Below are positions 16,583-26,005 of a DNA stretch of 64,000 nucleotides, in pieces. The stretch is from assembly GCF_963667045.1 (NCBI RefSeq), contig NZ_OY762934.1:936510-1000509 (forward strand), read 5' to 3'. The stretch is from an uncultured Cohaesibacter sp. (GTDB lineage: Bacteria; Pseudomonadota; Alphaproteobacteria; Rhizobiales; Cohaesibacteraceae). Within the stretch, counting starts at the first letter, position 1; each line of letters starts with the position of its first letter. Below the pieces are notes generated by a model that saw only the letters and a list, made by a program, of their open reading frames with translations, was not told the origin of the DNA and did no database searches. The position numbers were made by a program, and so were the translations under genes.

Positions 16583-18306
16583 CAGTGCGCTCCTTCCCTA
16601 TTGCTATTGGCCCTGTGGCCATTGGTCCTATTGCTGTTCGACCCGTCGTGACTGGTCGCGCCGGCATCATCCTGCCCCTCAGCCGTTGCGTGGTCTTCGC
16701 TCATTGCCGTCCGCTGGGCGGCAACCGGACCAAACACGGCTGCGATATAATGATCCGGTTTCAGCAGTGTTGCTGCACCATACTGGGAAACAGAGAAGAC
16801 CGGCGACGGATTGACGCCGATATAGACGATCATTGCAACGAGTGCCATCACCGGCACAAACACCCGGCGGCGCACAACAGAAGACAGGCTATAGAGCGGT
16901 GCGGCGTCCCGCCCGTCCATGGTTCCGATAGGGCCGCCACGCCAGAAGGCATGCGCCCAGATACGGCCCATGGCAATCGTCGTGATAAAACCGGAAAGCA
17001 GAACGGCAAAGGCCAACCAGCCATAGCCTTCCTTGAGACTTGCCTCAACGAGAATCATCTTCGGCCAGAAGCCTGAGAAAGGCGGTAATCCAGAGGCGGC
17101 AAACACCAGTGCCAGAAACAGGATCGACAACCAACTCGATGCCTTGTAACCACCGCCCAGATCGGCAAGATTGTATTTGCCACCATTCTTGCGCATCAGG
17201 ATACCGAAGGCCAGATAGAGCGCCGTCATCACGAGAATGGAGTTGACCGCATAGAGGATCGCACCGGTGATGGCGTCTTCCGTGCCGACGGCTACACCGA
17301 CCATCGAAGAGCCGATACCGCCCACCACAAGAAAACCGAAACTGCGGCGGACATCATTCTGGGCCAACGCGCCGATGGCCCCGAAGATCATCGTCAGGGC
17401 AGCAATCCAGGCAATTACGTCGCTGAGCAAGTCACGCCCTTCCGGCATGACAAGCACGAGGGTGCGGATGAGCGCATAGACACCGACCTTGGTGAGCAAC
17501 CCCGCGAAGATGGCCGAAACGGCAATCTTCGGTGTGTGATAGGAGGCAGGAAGCCAGAAGTTGACCGGAAAAGCGGCCGCTTTCATGGAAAAGGCCAGCA
17601 GATAGAGGGTGGCAATCGTTCCCATTGGTGCTGCACCCGCTGGCATCTCGCGCAGGCGTACAGCGATGTCGGCCATGTTCAGCGAGCCGACTGCGCCATA
17701 GAGGTAGCCGGTCGTCACCAGAAACAGCGTTGTTGCCATCAGGTTGAGGACGGCATATTTCACAGCGCCGTCGATCTGCACCCGTTCACCGTCAACGATC
17801 AGCAGGCCGAAGGACGAAATCAGCATCACCTCGAACCAGACATAGAGGTTGAAGATGTCGCCGGTCAGGAAGGATCCGGTGATGCCGGTCATCATCCACA
17901 ACAGCGACGGATAAAAGCCGAATCGCGTCGATGTGACCGAGATGTCCGCCAGCGAATAAACGCACACGGTCAGGGCGACAACCGCCGAGATCAGCGCCAT
18001 CAGCGCACCAAGAGCATCGACCACGAGCGAAATCCCGAAAGGTGGCATCCAGCGCCCCATGGTCATGGTCAGTGGTCCATGCTCCATCACGCGCGCCAGC
18101 AGGATGGCATCGACCACGACCAGCGTTGCTAGGAAGAAGCAGGCAAGATAGCCATGCCACTTGGCCTGATAGCGCAACATTACCAGGGAAGCGCCGCCAA
18201 TGATGGTGATCAGGGTTGGCGCAACAATGAGCCAGTCGACCGCTGAGGTCGGAGCAACCAGCATGCCCGCCGCGAAATCAACCGCATGATCTGCATTTCC
18301 AGCCAT
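16582..18306 (-). CDS. mnhD: Mrp antiporter subunit D (NuoN/NuoL-like)
   Basis: A 574-residue proton-translocating subunit homologous to NuoN/L of complex I, with about 14 membrane helices. The family core is visible: LLWMMTGITGSFLTGDIFNL, YVWFEVMLISSFGLLIVDGE with the key Glu, then AFSMKAAAFPVNFWLPASYH and TPKIAVSAIFAGLLTKVGVY with the conserved Lys. Typical length is about 500. The extra C-terminus after residue 530 is hydrophilic and degenerately repetitive (RTNGH RANSN), encoded by a roughly 15-base repeat. It starts 12 bases after mnhC. Confidence 0.95.
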   Translation of the reverse strand: MAGNADHAVDFAAGMLVAPTSAVDWLIVAPTLITIIGGASLVMLRYQAKWHGYLACFFLATLVVVDAILLARVMEHGPLTMTMGRWMPPFGISLVVDALGALMALISAVVALTVCVYSLADISVTSTRFGFYPSLLWMMTGITGSFLTGDIFNLYVWFEVMLISSFGLLIVDGERVQIDGAVKYAVLNLMATTLFLVTTGYLYGAVGSLNMADIAVRLREMPAGAAPMGTIATLYLLAFSMKAAAFPVNFWLPASYHTPKIAVSAIFAGLLTKVGVYALIRTLVLVMPEGRDLLSDVIAWIAALTMIFGAIGALAQNDVRRSFGFLVVGGIGSSMVGVAVGTEDAITGAILYAVNSILVMTALYLAFGILMRKNGGKYNLADLGGGYKASSWLSILFLALVFAASGLPPFSGFWPKMILVEASLKEGYGWLAFAVLLSGFITTIAMGRIWAHAFWRGGPIGTMDGRDAAPLYSLSSVVRRRVFVPVMALVAMIVYIGVNPSPVFSVSQYGAATLLKPDHYIAAVFGPVAAQRTAMSEDHATAEGQDDAGATSHDGSNSNRTNGHRANSNREGAH

Positions 18307-18318
18307 AGCTGTTTCTCC

Positions 18319-18696
18319 TTAGTAGCTGACTGGAGGCAGATCTTCGTCTGCCGGTTCCGCGACACGCATTTCAACGATGTCATCGGTTCCCAACTCCTGA
18401 TACGCCCGATAGGCAAGCACAAGGAGGAAGGCCAGAAATGAGAATGAAATAACGATTGCCGTCAGGATGAGCGCCTGAGGCAGCGGATTTGCCGTGGGTC
18501 CGGGAGGCACCAGCTCGCCAACCGGGATGATCGGCGGCACTTCGCGCATCAGCCGCCCGCTGGTGAAAATCAGCAGGTTCACCGCGTTGCCCAGCACGGC
18601 AATGCCAAGCATGATGCGGATGGTATAGCGCGACATCATCAGATAGATGCTGACGGCGAAAAAGATGCCAACGAGGATAGACAATACACCTTCCAT
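18319..18696 (-). CDS. mnhC: Mrp antiporter subunit C (NuoK-like)
   Basis: A 125-residue NuoK homologue with three helices: VLSILVGIFFAVSIYLMMSR, IMLGIAVLGNAVNLLIFTSG and PLPQALILTAIVISFSFLAF. The PQALILTAIVI segment is characteristic of both NuoK and MnhC. An acidic tail ends the protein. It lies 7 bases after mnhB and 12 before mnhD. Confidence 0.94.
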   Translation of the reverse strand: MEGVLSILVGIFFAVSIYLMMSRYTIRIMLGIAVLGNAVNLLIFTSGRLMREVPPIIPVGELVPPGPTANPLPQALILTAIVISFSFLAFLLVLAYRAYQELGTDDIVEMRVAEPADEDLPPVSY

Positions 18697-18703
18697 GGTC
18701 GCT

Positions 18704-19117
18704 CTATTCCTCTTCCAGCTTCAGCGCGATGGACGTCAGGCTGCCCATGACGACGAAATAGACACCAATGTCAAAGAACATCGGTGTCGAGATCGCCACT
18801 TCCACCCCCATGATGGTCGGGAAGGTCCATTGGCTGGTCATGAAGGGCTGGGCCTCGAAGAACGACAGGATGCCCGAGGTAGCCGACAGCACCAGGCCGA
18901 AAGCGGCAACCGAGATCGGATGGAAATAGAGCGCTCGCCGCACATACTGCACCCCGGCCGCGATGCCATACATCATGAATGCCGATGCAGCGATCAGACC
19001 ACCGATGAAGCCGCCGCCGGGGTCATTGTGTCCGCGCAGTGTGACGAAGATCGAGAACAGGATCATCAGGGCCGCCAGAAACGGCGCAGTTGTCCGGAAA
19101 ATCAGAGTTTGCATCAC
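18704..19117 (-). CDS. mnhB: Mrp antiporter subunit B
   Basis: A 137-residue membrane subunit. The signature FVTLRGHNDPGGGFIGGLIA is exact for MnhB/PhaB. Four helices can be drawn: 10-26, 36-55, 68-85 and 105-130. It overlaps the mnhA stop by four bases (ATGA at 19114-19117). In some rhizobia the A and B subunits are described as fused; here they are separate. Confidence 0.95.
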   Translation of the reverse strand: MMQTLIFRTTAPFLAALMILFSIFVTLRGHNDPGGGFIGGLIAASAFMMYGIAAGVQYVRRALYFHPISVAAFGLVLSATSGILSFFEAQPFMTSQWTFPTIMGVEVAISTPMFFDIGVYFVVMGSLTSIALKLEEE

Positions 19118-21516
19118 TCTGCTCCTTTCTGACCAGAGGTCGCTTCGTCAAGACTGACAGGATGGGTGGAAACCGCCTTCGGCTTGCGGGCCGAGCGCCC
19201 GGTGCCGAGCGTCAGGGTATGAACGCAGAGCGCGGTGATCGTCACGACGGCAATTTCGCCCAGCGTATCAAAGCCGCGGAAATCGACGATGATGACGTTG
19301 ACGATGTTGCGGCCATGCGCGATGGCGCGGCTGTATTCGGTAAAGAATTCACTGAGGTGCCAATCGAATGTCCCTTGCGTCACCGACATCAGCAGCAGAC
19401 AGAAGCCAAGACCGACCAGAATGGACAGGGTCGCATCAAGGGCAATCTGTGGGCCGGGCCGCTTGTCATGTTCCTTGAGCGACAGGCGGTTCATGATGAG
19501 GGCGATGATCACGACCGACAGGGTTTCGACCATGAACTGGGTGAAACTCAGATCCGGTGCGCCGAACAGCAGGAAGATCAGAGCCACCGCAAAGCCCTGA
19601 ATACCGAGGGAAACAATCGCCGTGAGACGTGTCTTGGCAACCAGCAGCGCATAGAGACCGACAACGGCCAACCCCAACGTCGACCACTCATAGATATAGA
19701 GGTCAGGCATGGTGGGCCATTCGGGCAATTCATCAAACGCAATCATCGGCGCAAGCAGCGCTACCGCGATGGTTGCGAAGGTAGCAGCCAGATAGACCTC
19801 CATGTTGCCGCTCTGCAGGAACCGCGCGGTACGAGCAGAAAAGCGTACCAGACCGGCAATGAAGACGTCGAAAAGGCTGTCCGGCCCCTCACCCAGAAAA
19901 CGGATGAGGACGCCACGAGTGCTGCGGATGGCCTCGTATTTGAAATAGAATCCGACGCCTAGGGCGATGGTCATCAGCGACAGCATGAAGGCAAAGTTGA
20001 CATGGACCGCGCCGATGCCGATCTGCAGGTGGCCGTGATGGCCGTGGACGACATTGGCCATCGGGCGCAGCAATTCCACTCCCACGAAATCGCCGAACAG
20101 CATCGACAGCAGTCCGAGGCTGGCAAGAGCCACCGGCCCGGCAACCAGCAGAACCGGCCCTTCATGGGCGTGTTTCGGCGTCTTCACCGTTTCCCCCAGG
20201 AAAGGCTTCAGAGCCACAACAAAGGCAGCGCCGAACATCATGGCGTTGCCCAGAACGGCGGTCAGGGTCAGGAACAAGGCCGGAGCGTTGGTGCCGATGA
20301 GGCCAGCATAGATCTCCTCCTTGGCAATGAAGCCAATGAAAGGCCACAACCCACCCATCGACAGGGCACAGGCAACGGCAGCATAGAAGGAGAAGGGCAT
20401 CGCATGGCGCAGACCGCCAAGACGGGTGACATCGCGCGTCCCCGCCTCGTGGTCAATGGTGCCGACGATCATGAAGAAGCCACCCTTGAACAGGGCATGG
20501 GCAAACAGATAGACCACGGCACCGGTAATAGCCGTTTCGTTGGAGGTTCCAACCAGCATCACCAACAGACCCAGCGAGGCAATCGTCGTATAGGCGAGCG
20601 TAAGCTTGAGATCGGTCTGGCGCAGGCTCATCCAGGTTCCCATGATCAGTGTCACGCCGCCAAAGATCGGCAGGATGCTCGTCCAGAGCGCCGTGTCTCC
20701 CATAACCGGGTGCACGCGCATCAACAGATAGACACCTGCCTTGACCATGGTGGCCGAGTGCAGATAGGCCGAGACCGGGGTTGGCGCTTCCATGGCATTG
20801 CGTAGCCAGTAGTGGAACGGGAATTGCGCAGATTTGGTAAAGGCACCACCAAGCAGCAATAGCAGTATGGGAACATAAAGGCCGCTATCGCGAAGCACGT
20901 CGCCCTTGCCGAGCAGCTCGCTCATCTCCATCGTGCCACCGGCATGATACATCAGCAGCAGCCCCGCCAACAGCGCAAGGCCACCACCGCCCGTCACGAT
21001 CAGCGCCTGCAAGGCCGCCCGGCGAGAGCGCTCTTCCTTGTGATTGAAGCCGATCAGAAGGAAGGATGTGATCGAGGTCAGCTCCCAGTAGATGAACAGG
21101 GTCATCAGGTTATCGGCCAGCACGACGCCAATCATCGAGCCCATGAACAGGAACATGAAGCTGAGGAACCGCCCCTGATCGGCATGGCCATTCAGATAAC
21201 CACCGGAATAGAGGATGATCAGCGTGCCGATACCGGAAATCAGCAGGGCAAAGACGAGGCTTAATCCATCGACAAACAACGAATACTGGATGCCATAGTG
21301 CGGCAGCCATTCGATCGGCGTGATATTGACGCCATGTCCCGAAGTCGCGACCGTGCCGATGAACTGGCAAAGATAAATAAAGATCCCGGCTGGCACCATG
21401 GCCAGCAGCCAGGCACTGTTGTGACCAAGAGCCTTCTTGAAATATGGCGCCACCACTGCTGCCGCGAAGGGCGTCGCCAACACCAGGTTGAGCCCGCCAC
21501 CAAATTCAAACGCCAT
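19114..21516 (-). CDS. mnhA: Mrp antiporter subunit A (NuoL-like)
   Basis: An 800-residue first and largest subunit of the Mrp Na+(K+)/H+ antiporter. The NuoL-like part includes LMTLFIYWELTSITSFLLIG with the conserved Glu, and FHYWLRNAMEAPTPVSAYLH followed by SATMVKAGVYLL with the conserved Lys. The C-terminal part from about residue 590 has the MbhD/MbhE-type modules (GIQGFAVALIFLLFGAPDLS, MVETLSVVIIALIMNRL). Length equals that of other MnhA proteins. As first gene of a seven-gene operon it carries the promoter region at 21517-22032. The complex exports Na+ and takes up protons, important in salt or alkali. Confidence 0.96.
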   Translation of the reverse strand: MAFEFGGGLNLVLATPFAAAVVAPYFKKALGHNSAWLLAMVPAGIFIYLCQFIGTVATSGHGVNITPIEWLPHYGIQYSLFVDGLSLVFALLISGIGTLIILYSGGYLNGHADQGRFLSFMFLFMGSMIGVVLADNLMTLFIYWELTSITSFLLIGFNHKEERSRRAALQALIVTGGGGLALLAGLLLMYHAGGTMEMSELLGKGDVLRDSGLYVPILLLLLGGAFTKSAQFPFHYWLRNAMEAPTPVSAYLHSATMVKAGVYLLMRVHPVMGDTALWTSILPIFGGVTLIMGTWMSLRQTDLKLTLAYTTIASLGLLVMLVGTSNETAITGAVVYLFAHALFKGGFFMIVGTIDHEAGTRDVTRLGGLRHAMPFSFYAAVACALSMGGLWPFIGFIAKEEIYAGLIGTNAPALFLTLTAVLGNAMMFGAAFVVALKPFLGETVKTPKHAHEGPVLLVAGPVALASLGLLSMLFGDFVGVELLRPMANVVHGHHGHLQIGIGAVHVNFAFMLSLMTIALGVGFYFKYEAIRSTRGVLIRFLGEGPDSLFDVFIAGLVRFSARTARFLQSGNMEVYLAATFATIAVALLAPMIAFDELPEWPTMPDLYIYEWSTLGLAVVGLYALLVAKTRLTAIVSLGIQGFAVALIFLLFGAPDLSFTQFMVETLSVVIIALIMNRLSLKEHDKRPGPQIALDATLSILVGLGFCLLLMSVTQGTFDWHLSEFFTEYSRAIAHGRNIVNVIIVDFRGFDTLGEIAVVTITALCVHTLTLGTGRSARKPKAVSTHPVSLDEATSGQKGAE

Positions 21517-22032
21517 GCGTCATCCTCACCAAACTATCCATATGGCCAGTGCACCCAAGGAGCCTCTTGACCTTGCCGTTCTTCTTTTTACGTTGCCGGC
21601 ATCTTGCCAGAAATAACCCACCAACCCATTAAACCCTACAGAAAGTTGCGCAACGAGTGCAAAACCCGCCCCATTTTTGAGCATCTTTGCACTTGCTGTC
21701 TGGCTATGCCAGAAACTCTACATCAAGTCCGCAAGATTTTTCCACTGTGAATACCTACGATACAAAACAGCTGCACCGCAATGTGGTAAAAATTCTTCGA
21801 GTTAAGTAGTTCAACGCTTTAACCCTGATCACTTCAGCTGAAACATGGTGTTTCATATCGCTCGAAACACCAACGTTGCGTTAACCTTTAGAATAAGGCC
21901 CGCTATCCCTATATGATTCAGGACTAGAGGGCCATACATTGAACCCCTGAGGTTCAATGAGGGTCAAGCATTACGCCAAAGTTTAACGGACCGCCTTTAC
22001 ATGATTTAAGTGTCCCTTGAAGGAGTAAGGTT
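21517..22032. other. Divergent promoter region mnhA/msrB with two dyads
   Basis: About 515 bases, AT-rich, with no gene. Two inverted repeats precede msrB: TGGTGTTTC (21846-21854) with GAAACACCA (21864-21872), and CATTGAACC (21937-21945) with GGTTCAATG (21951-21959). The second lies about 75 bases before the msrB start. Neither has a U-tract; both are operator or leader candidates. Confidence 0.4.
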
Positions 22033-22431
22033 ATGTCAAAAGACTTAAAGAAAGAAGAAGAGTGGAAGCAGATGCTAACACCGGAACAATACCGGGTTAT
22101 GAGACAACATGGAACAGAACGACCCGGAACCTCTCCTCTCAATCTGGAGTACAGGCAAGGCGAATATTACTGCGTTGCTTGCGGAAATCTGTTGTTTAAC
22201 TCGAATTCGAAGTTTGATGCGGGCTGTGGTTGGCCCAGTTTTTACGAAACCGCCGATTCTGAAGCCGTTTCCGAGCATTCCGATCACACACATTTTATGG
22301 AGAGGACGGAAATTCGTTGTGCAAACTGCGGCTCACACCTTGGGCATGTCTTCGATGATGGCCCGATGCCAACCGGTCTGCGCTATTGCATGAACGGAGT
22401 GGCGTTGCGATTCGAACCGGAAGACGACTGA
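22033..22431 (+). CDS. msrB: Peptide-methionine (R)-S-oxide reductase
   Basis: A 132-residue MsrB that reduces the R form of methionine sulfoxide in proteins. Zinc is bound by C47 and C50 (CVAC) and C96 and C99 (CANC). The catalytic cysteine is C119 in LRYCMNGVAL. C65 in DAGCGWPSF is at the recycling position. SHLGHVFDDGPMPTGLRYC is the diagnostic stretch; RYCMNG replaces the commoner RYCINS but keeps the catalytic Cys. A purine-rich AAGGAG precedes the start. No signal peptide is seen, so it is cytoplasmic. It is a single gene. Confidence 0.96.
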   Translation: MSKDLKKEEEWKQMLTPEQYRVMRQHGTERPGTSPLNLEYRQGEYYCVACGNLLFNSNSKFDAGCGWPSFYETADSEAVSEHSDHTHFMERTEIRCANCGSHLGHVFDDGPMPTGLRYCMNGVALRFEPEDD

Positions 22432-22595
22432 CCAAGTCATAGCCGGCCTCCTTGAGAGCATTGCCACAAGTGACGGATTGGCGACTTGCATTTTCCGGTC
22501 GCAGCCTTAATGTCCCCCTGCCCGGTGCCAAACGGCCCGGCCCAATAACCGGACTGATCGGCAGGCCGGAGTGACCTGAGCCAGAGGAGATGACC

Positions 22596-23120
22596 ATGGC
22601 AGCACAAGAGAAGGCTTCCTGCTCCACAAATTCGCCCTGCATCCTGACCTATTTCATGCTGGCGATTTCTCTGGGCGGCTTCATTTACGCCGGGCTGGGC
22701 TGGATCGGGCTGCAGGAAGCGCAAATTCCGTCGTCCTGGCGCGCTGTATCGGGGCAGGTTCTGGAGAGCCATGTCGATAGCTTCACCAAGCCCAATGCCA
22801 ACGGCACCCCCATAGAGATGTTCGTGCCCAAGGTGCGCTATCGCTATGAGGTTGACGGCTCCTTCTTCATCGGTGACCAGCTCAGCCGCAACCATCCGCC
22901 CCGCACCTTGCAGGGAGTGGCAGCCACGGAAATCGAGGATCTCGGTCAGGGAACCAATGTTACGGTTCATTATAATCCGGATGCTCCGGATGAGGCCGTC
23001 TTGCGCAAGGCCGATACCATCGGTGCCATGCAGGCCCTTTCTGCCGGATTGGTCATCGCCTTGACAACCCTCGCCATTGCGATCATTTCGATCCGGCGTC
23101 CGAGACGATCCGAAGTCTGA
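22596..23120 (+). CDS. DUF3592 domain-containing membrane protein
   Basis: About 174 residues. The ATG at 22596 is preferred because AGGAG lies 6 bases before it, while the ATG at 22590 overlaps that site. There is one N-terminal helix (LTYFMLAISLGGFIYAGLGW), a soluble domain with WRAVSGQVLESHVDS, VRYRYEVDGSFFIGDQLS and VTVHYNPDAPDEAVLR, and a C-terminal helix (AGLVIALTTLAIAIISI). That order is typical of DUF3592. The function is unknown. Confidence 0.85.
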   Translation: MAAQEKASCSTNSPCILTYFMLAISLGGFIYAGLGWIGLQEAQIPSSWRAVSGQVLESHVDSFTKPNANGTPIEMFVPKVRYRYEVDGSFFIGDQLSRNHPPRTLQGVAATEIEDLGQGTNVTVHYNPDAPDEAVLRKADTIGAMQALSAGLVIALTTLAIAIISIRRPRRSEV

Positions 23121-23203
23121 AGGTCGTCCTCCCGGAAAGCAGAAAAGCCCGCCACAACAAGGGGCGGGCATTGTCGTAGCAACCGTCAGGCTTAGGCAGC
23201 CGT

Positions 23204-23539
23204 TCAGTTCTTGATATAGCAGGCCTTGTCCATGTCGATGGCCTCGACACTGACCGAGATCCCCTCTCCTACGGCACCTGTGACCGTTTCAAACAAGGCG
23301 GCGACAAGGGTCTGTTTCTGCTCCACCGTTCTACCCGCAAACATCCTTGCATCGATATGGACGAACGGCTTGTCGGTTCCGCCCGTTACGAAGGCATCAA
23401 CGGGCAGCGCCCGAGACTTGATGGCAGATGGCGTGAACAGGCCGGACTTTTCAGCGGTATCCCAGACGGACTTCACAAGAGCCTTGATGTCGGTTTTGTC
23501 TTCGATTTCTCTGGCGTAAGTAATGATCATGTGTGGCAT
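23204..23539 (-). CDS. 5-carboxymethyl-2-hydroxymuconate Delta-isomerase-like tautomerase
   Basis: A 111-residue protein of the CHMI branch of the tautomerase superfamily. The start at 23539 is set by GGAG 7 bases upstream and by the protein beginning MPHMIITYAREIED; Pro2, exposed after Met removal, is the catalytic base of the family. HIDARMFAGRTVEQKQTLVA and the C-terminal VSVEAIDMD also match. In homoprotocatechuate degradation this enzyme isomerises CHM, but no other genes of that pathway are nearby, so the real substrate is uncertain. It is divergent from the oligopeptidase B gene. Confidence 0.83.
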   Translation of the reverse strand: MPHMIITYAREIEDKTDIKALVKSVWDTAEKSGLFTPSAIKSRALPVDAFVTGGTDKPFVHIDARMFAGRTVEQKQTLVAALFETVTGAVGEGISVSVEAIDMDKACYIKN

Positions 23540-23780
23540 GATGCGTCTCCTTGTCTGCGCGGCCCGATGGATAAGGCGGGAGGGCTCGCGGATATTGGGT
23601 CTATTGCTATCATCTATGAAAGATTTTGCAACCAGTCTCCTCAACCTGTTAGCATTGGCTCCATAGCGCCATGAGCGGGTGTTCAGTGTTCGCTGCTCTT
23701 TTTGAGGTGGGCCTTGAACATTGGCCCCGAAAATCATAGGTGTATGCAGAATTTTCCTGCCGTTTGATAAGGTCAATACA

Positions 23781-25901
23781 ATGTCAGAACCAAATGCAAC
23801 CTCCTTTGCCAAAGCAGCCTTCCCTCTTGACGCCCCCCGCGCAGAGAAGCGCCCGCACCGCGTGGCTCATCATGGCCTTGAGCTGATTGATGATTATGCC
23901 TGGCTTCGCGCGGACAACTGGCAGGATGTGATGCATGAGGGCCGAGCGGTTCTGAACAGCGACATTGAGGCCTATCTTGAGGCAGAAAACGCCTACACCG
24001 AAAAGGAAATGGCCGATACCGAAGCGCTTCAGGAAACCCTGTTCGAGGAAATGAAGGGCAGGATCAAGGAAGATGACAGCTCCGTGCCCGCACCCGATGG
24101 CCCCTATGCCTACGCCTCGCGCCATGTCGCCGGTGGCCAGTATCCGCTTTATGTCCGCACCCCACGGGATGGTGGCGAGGAAGAGGTGCTGCTGGATGGC
24201 AACAAGGAAGCCGAAGGACAAGATTTTTTCCGCCTTGCCTCAACCTCTCATAGCCCGGATCATCTGAAACTGGCATGGGCGGTGGACACCAAGGGCTCGG
24301 AGTTCTTTACCATCCGCGTGCGCGATCTGAGCACCGGCGAGGAAATGGATGACTTGCTGGAGAGCACCACCGGCGCTGCCGTCTGGAGCGAAGACAGCAC
24401 CCACATCTATTACACCCTGCAGGATGACAACCACCGCCCGAGCCGGGTCTATCGCCACAAACTTGGCGCTTTGCAGGAAGACGACGAGCTGCTTTATGAA
24501 GAAGCGGATGCCGGTTTCTTTGTCGGTCTGGGCAAGAGCCAGTCGGGCAAATATATCTTCATCCAGTGCCATGACCACGAAACCAGCGAATGCTACTTCC
24601 TCTCTGCCGAGGACAACAGCAGCAAGCCGCTCCTCATCGCGGCGCGCGAAACCGGCATTGAATATAGCGTCGATGAAGGTCAGGGCATCTTCTACATCCT
24701 GACAAACGCAGGCGACGCCGAGGACTTCAAGCTGGTAACCGCATCCCCGACGCAGCCGGGCCGCGCCCACTGGCAGGACCTTGTGCCCCACCACACAGGT
24801 CGCCTGTTGATCAGCCATAGCATCTTCAAGGATTTTCTTGTCTGGATGGAGCGGGAAAACGGCCTGCCACGCATCCAGATCCGCAATATCCGGACCGGTG
24901 CCGTACATCCGATTGCCTTCGAAGAAGAGGCCTATTCGCTCGGGTTCCACGGCTCCATGGAATTTGACACCGACATCATCCGCTTTTCCTACTCATCGAT
25001 GACGACCCCAAGCCGGATCTATGACTACAACATGGCGACGCGCTCGCGGGTGCTGCGCAAGGAGCAGGAAGTGCCGTCCGGGCACAATCCCGACGACTAT
25101 GTCACGCGCCGCCTGATGGCTCCAGCCCACGACGGCGAGCTGGTACCCGTCACCCTGCTCTATCGCAAAGATACGGCGCTGGACGGGTCGGCACCCTGCC
25201 TGCTCTACGGTTATGGTTCCTACGGCATCTCCATTCCGGCAAGCTTCTCGACGACCGCCCTGTCGCTGGTCGACCGCGGCTTCGTCTATGCCATCGCCCA
25301 CATTCGCGGTGGCAAGGAAAAGGGCTTTGCCTGGTACAGCAACGGCAAGCGCCAGACCAAGACCAACACTTTCATGGACTTCATTTCGGCGGGTGAATTT
25401 CTGGTGGCAGAAGGCTTTACCTCTGCTGGCAAGATCGTGGCAGAAGGCGGGTCTGCTGGCGGTATGCTGATGGGGGCAGTCAGCAACATGGCTCCGTCCC
25501 TCTTCTCCGGCATTCTGTCAATCGTTCCGTTTGTTGACGTGCTCAACACGATGCTTGACGACACGCTGCCACTGACGCCTCCGGAATGGCCGGAATGGGG
25601 CAACCCGATCGAGTCGAAAGAAGACTTCGAGTTCATTGCCGCCTACAGCCCCTATGACAATGTCACCGAACAGGACTACCCGGCCATTCTCGCCGTGGGA
25701 GGCCTCACAGACCCGCGGGTGACTTATTGGGAGCCGGCCAAATGGGTTGCCAAGCTGCGCGAAAAGCGGACCAACGAAAATCTGCTGCTGTTGAAGATCA
25801 ACATGGGCAGCGGCCATGCTGGCGCTTCAGGTCGTTTCGACCGCCTGAAGGAAACTGCCCTTGAATATGCCTTTGCCATCAAGGTAAGTGGCAAGCTCTA
25901 A
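23781..25901 (+). CDS. ptrB: Oligopeptidase B (prolyl oligopeptidase family S9A)
   Basis: A 706-residue serine peptidase that cleaves short peptides after basic residues. The start at 23781 is chosen because AAGG lies 8 bases before it and it gives the usual length; a longer frame opens at 23721. The N-terminal part is the beta-propeller (ELIDDYAWLRADNWQDVM at the entry). The C-terminal catalytic domain shows the triad: Ser558 in AEGGSAGGML, Asp in GGLTDPRVTYWEPAKW, His in GSGHAGASGRFD. LLYGYGSYGISIPASFS is also typical. No signal peptide is seen, so it should be cytoplasmic. A strong terminator follows. Confidence 0.95.
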   Translation: MSEPNATSFAKAAFPLDAPRAEKRPHRVAHHGLELIDDYAWLRADNWQDVMHEGRAVLNSDIEAYLEAENAYTEKEMADTEALQETLFEEMKGRIKEDDSSVPAPDGPYAYASRHVAGGQYPLYVRTPRDGGEEEVLLDGNKEAEGQDFFRLASTSHSPDHLKLAWAVDTKGSEFFTIRVRDLSTGEEMDDLLESTTGAAVWSEDSTHIYYTLQDDNHRPSRVYRHKLGALQEDDELLYEEADAGFFVGLGKSQSGKYIFIQCHDHETSECYFLSAEDNSSKPLLIAARETGIEYSVDEGQGIFYILTNAGDAEDFKLVTASPTQPGRAHWQDLVPHHTGRLLISHSIFKDFLVWMERENGLPRIQIRNIRTGAVHPIAFEEEAYSLGFHGSMEFDTDIIRFSYSSMTTPSRIYDYNMATRSRVLRKEQEVPSGHNPDDYVTRRLMAPAHDGELVPVTLLYRKDTALDGSAPCLLYGYGSYGISIPASFSTTALSLVDRGFVYAIAHIRGGKEKGFAWYSNGKRQTKTNTFMDFISAGEFLVAEGFTSAGKIVAEGGSAGGMLMGAVSNMAPSLFSGILSIVPFVDVLNTMLDDTLPLTPPEWPEWGNPIESKEDFEFIAAYSPYDNVTEQDYPAILAVGGLTDPRVTYWEPAKWVAKLREKRTNENLLLLKINMGSGHAGASGRFDRLKETALEYAFAIKVSGKL

Positions 25902-25924
25902 GGCAGATCCAGCCCCGACAAGAA

Positions 25925-25959
25925 AAGGCCGCCTGCAGTTTCTGCAGACGGCCTTTTTT
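25925..25959 (+). terminator. Terminator between ptrB and the acetyltransferase gene
   Basis: A 14-position stem with one mismatch (AAGGCCG-C-CTGCAG with CTGCAG-A-CGGCCTT, loop TTT), followed by TTTTTTG. The left flank is AGAAAA, so it can also work on the minus strand for the convergent gene. Confidence 0.88.
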
Positions 25960-26005
25960 GTCTTTGATCTGCCCGACTTGCTGCCCCACCACACCGAGTG
26001 TGGGA

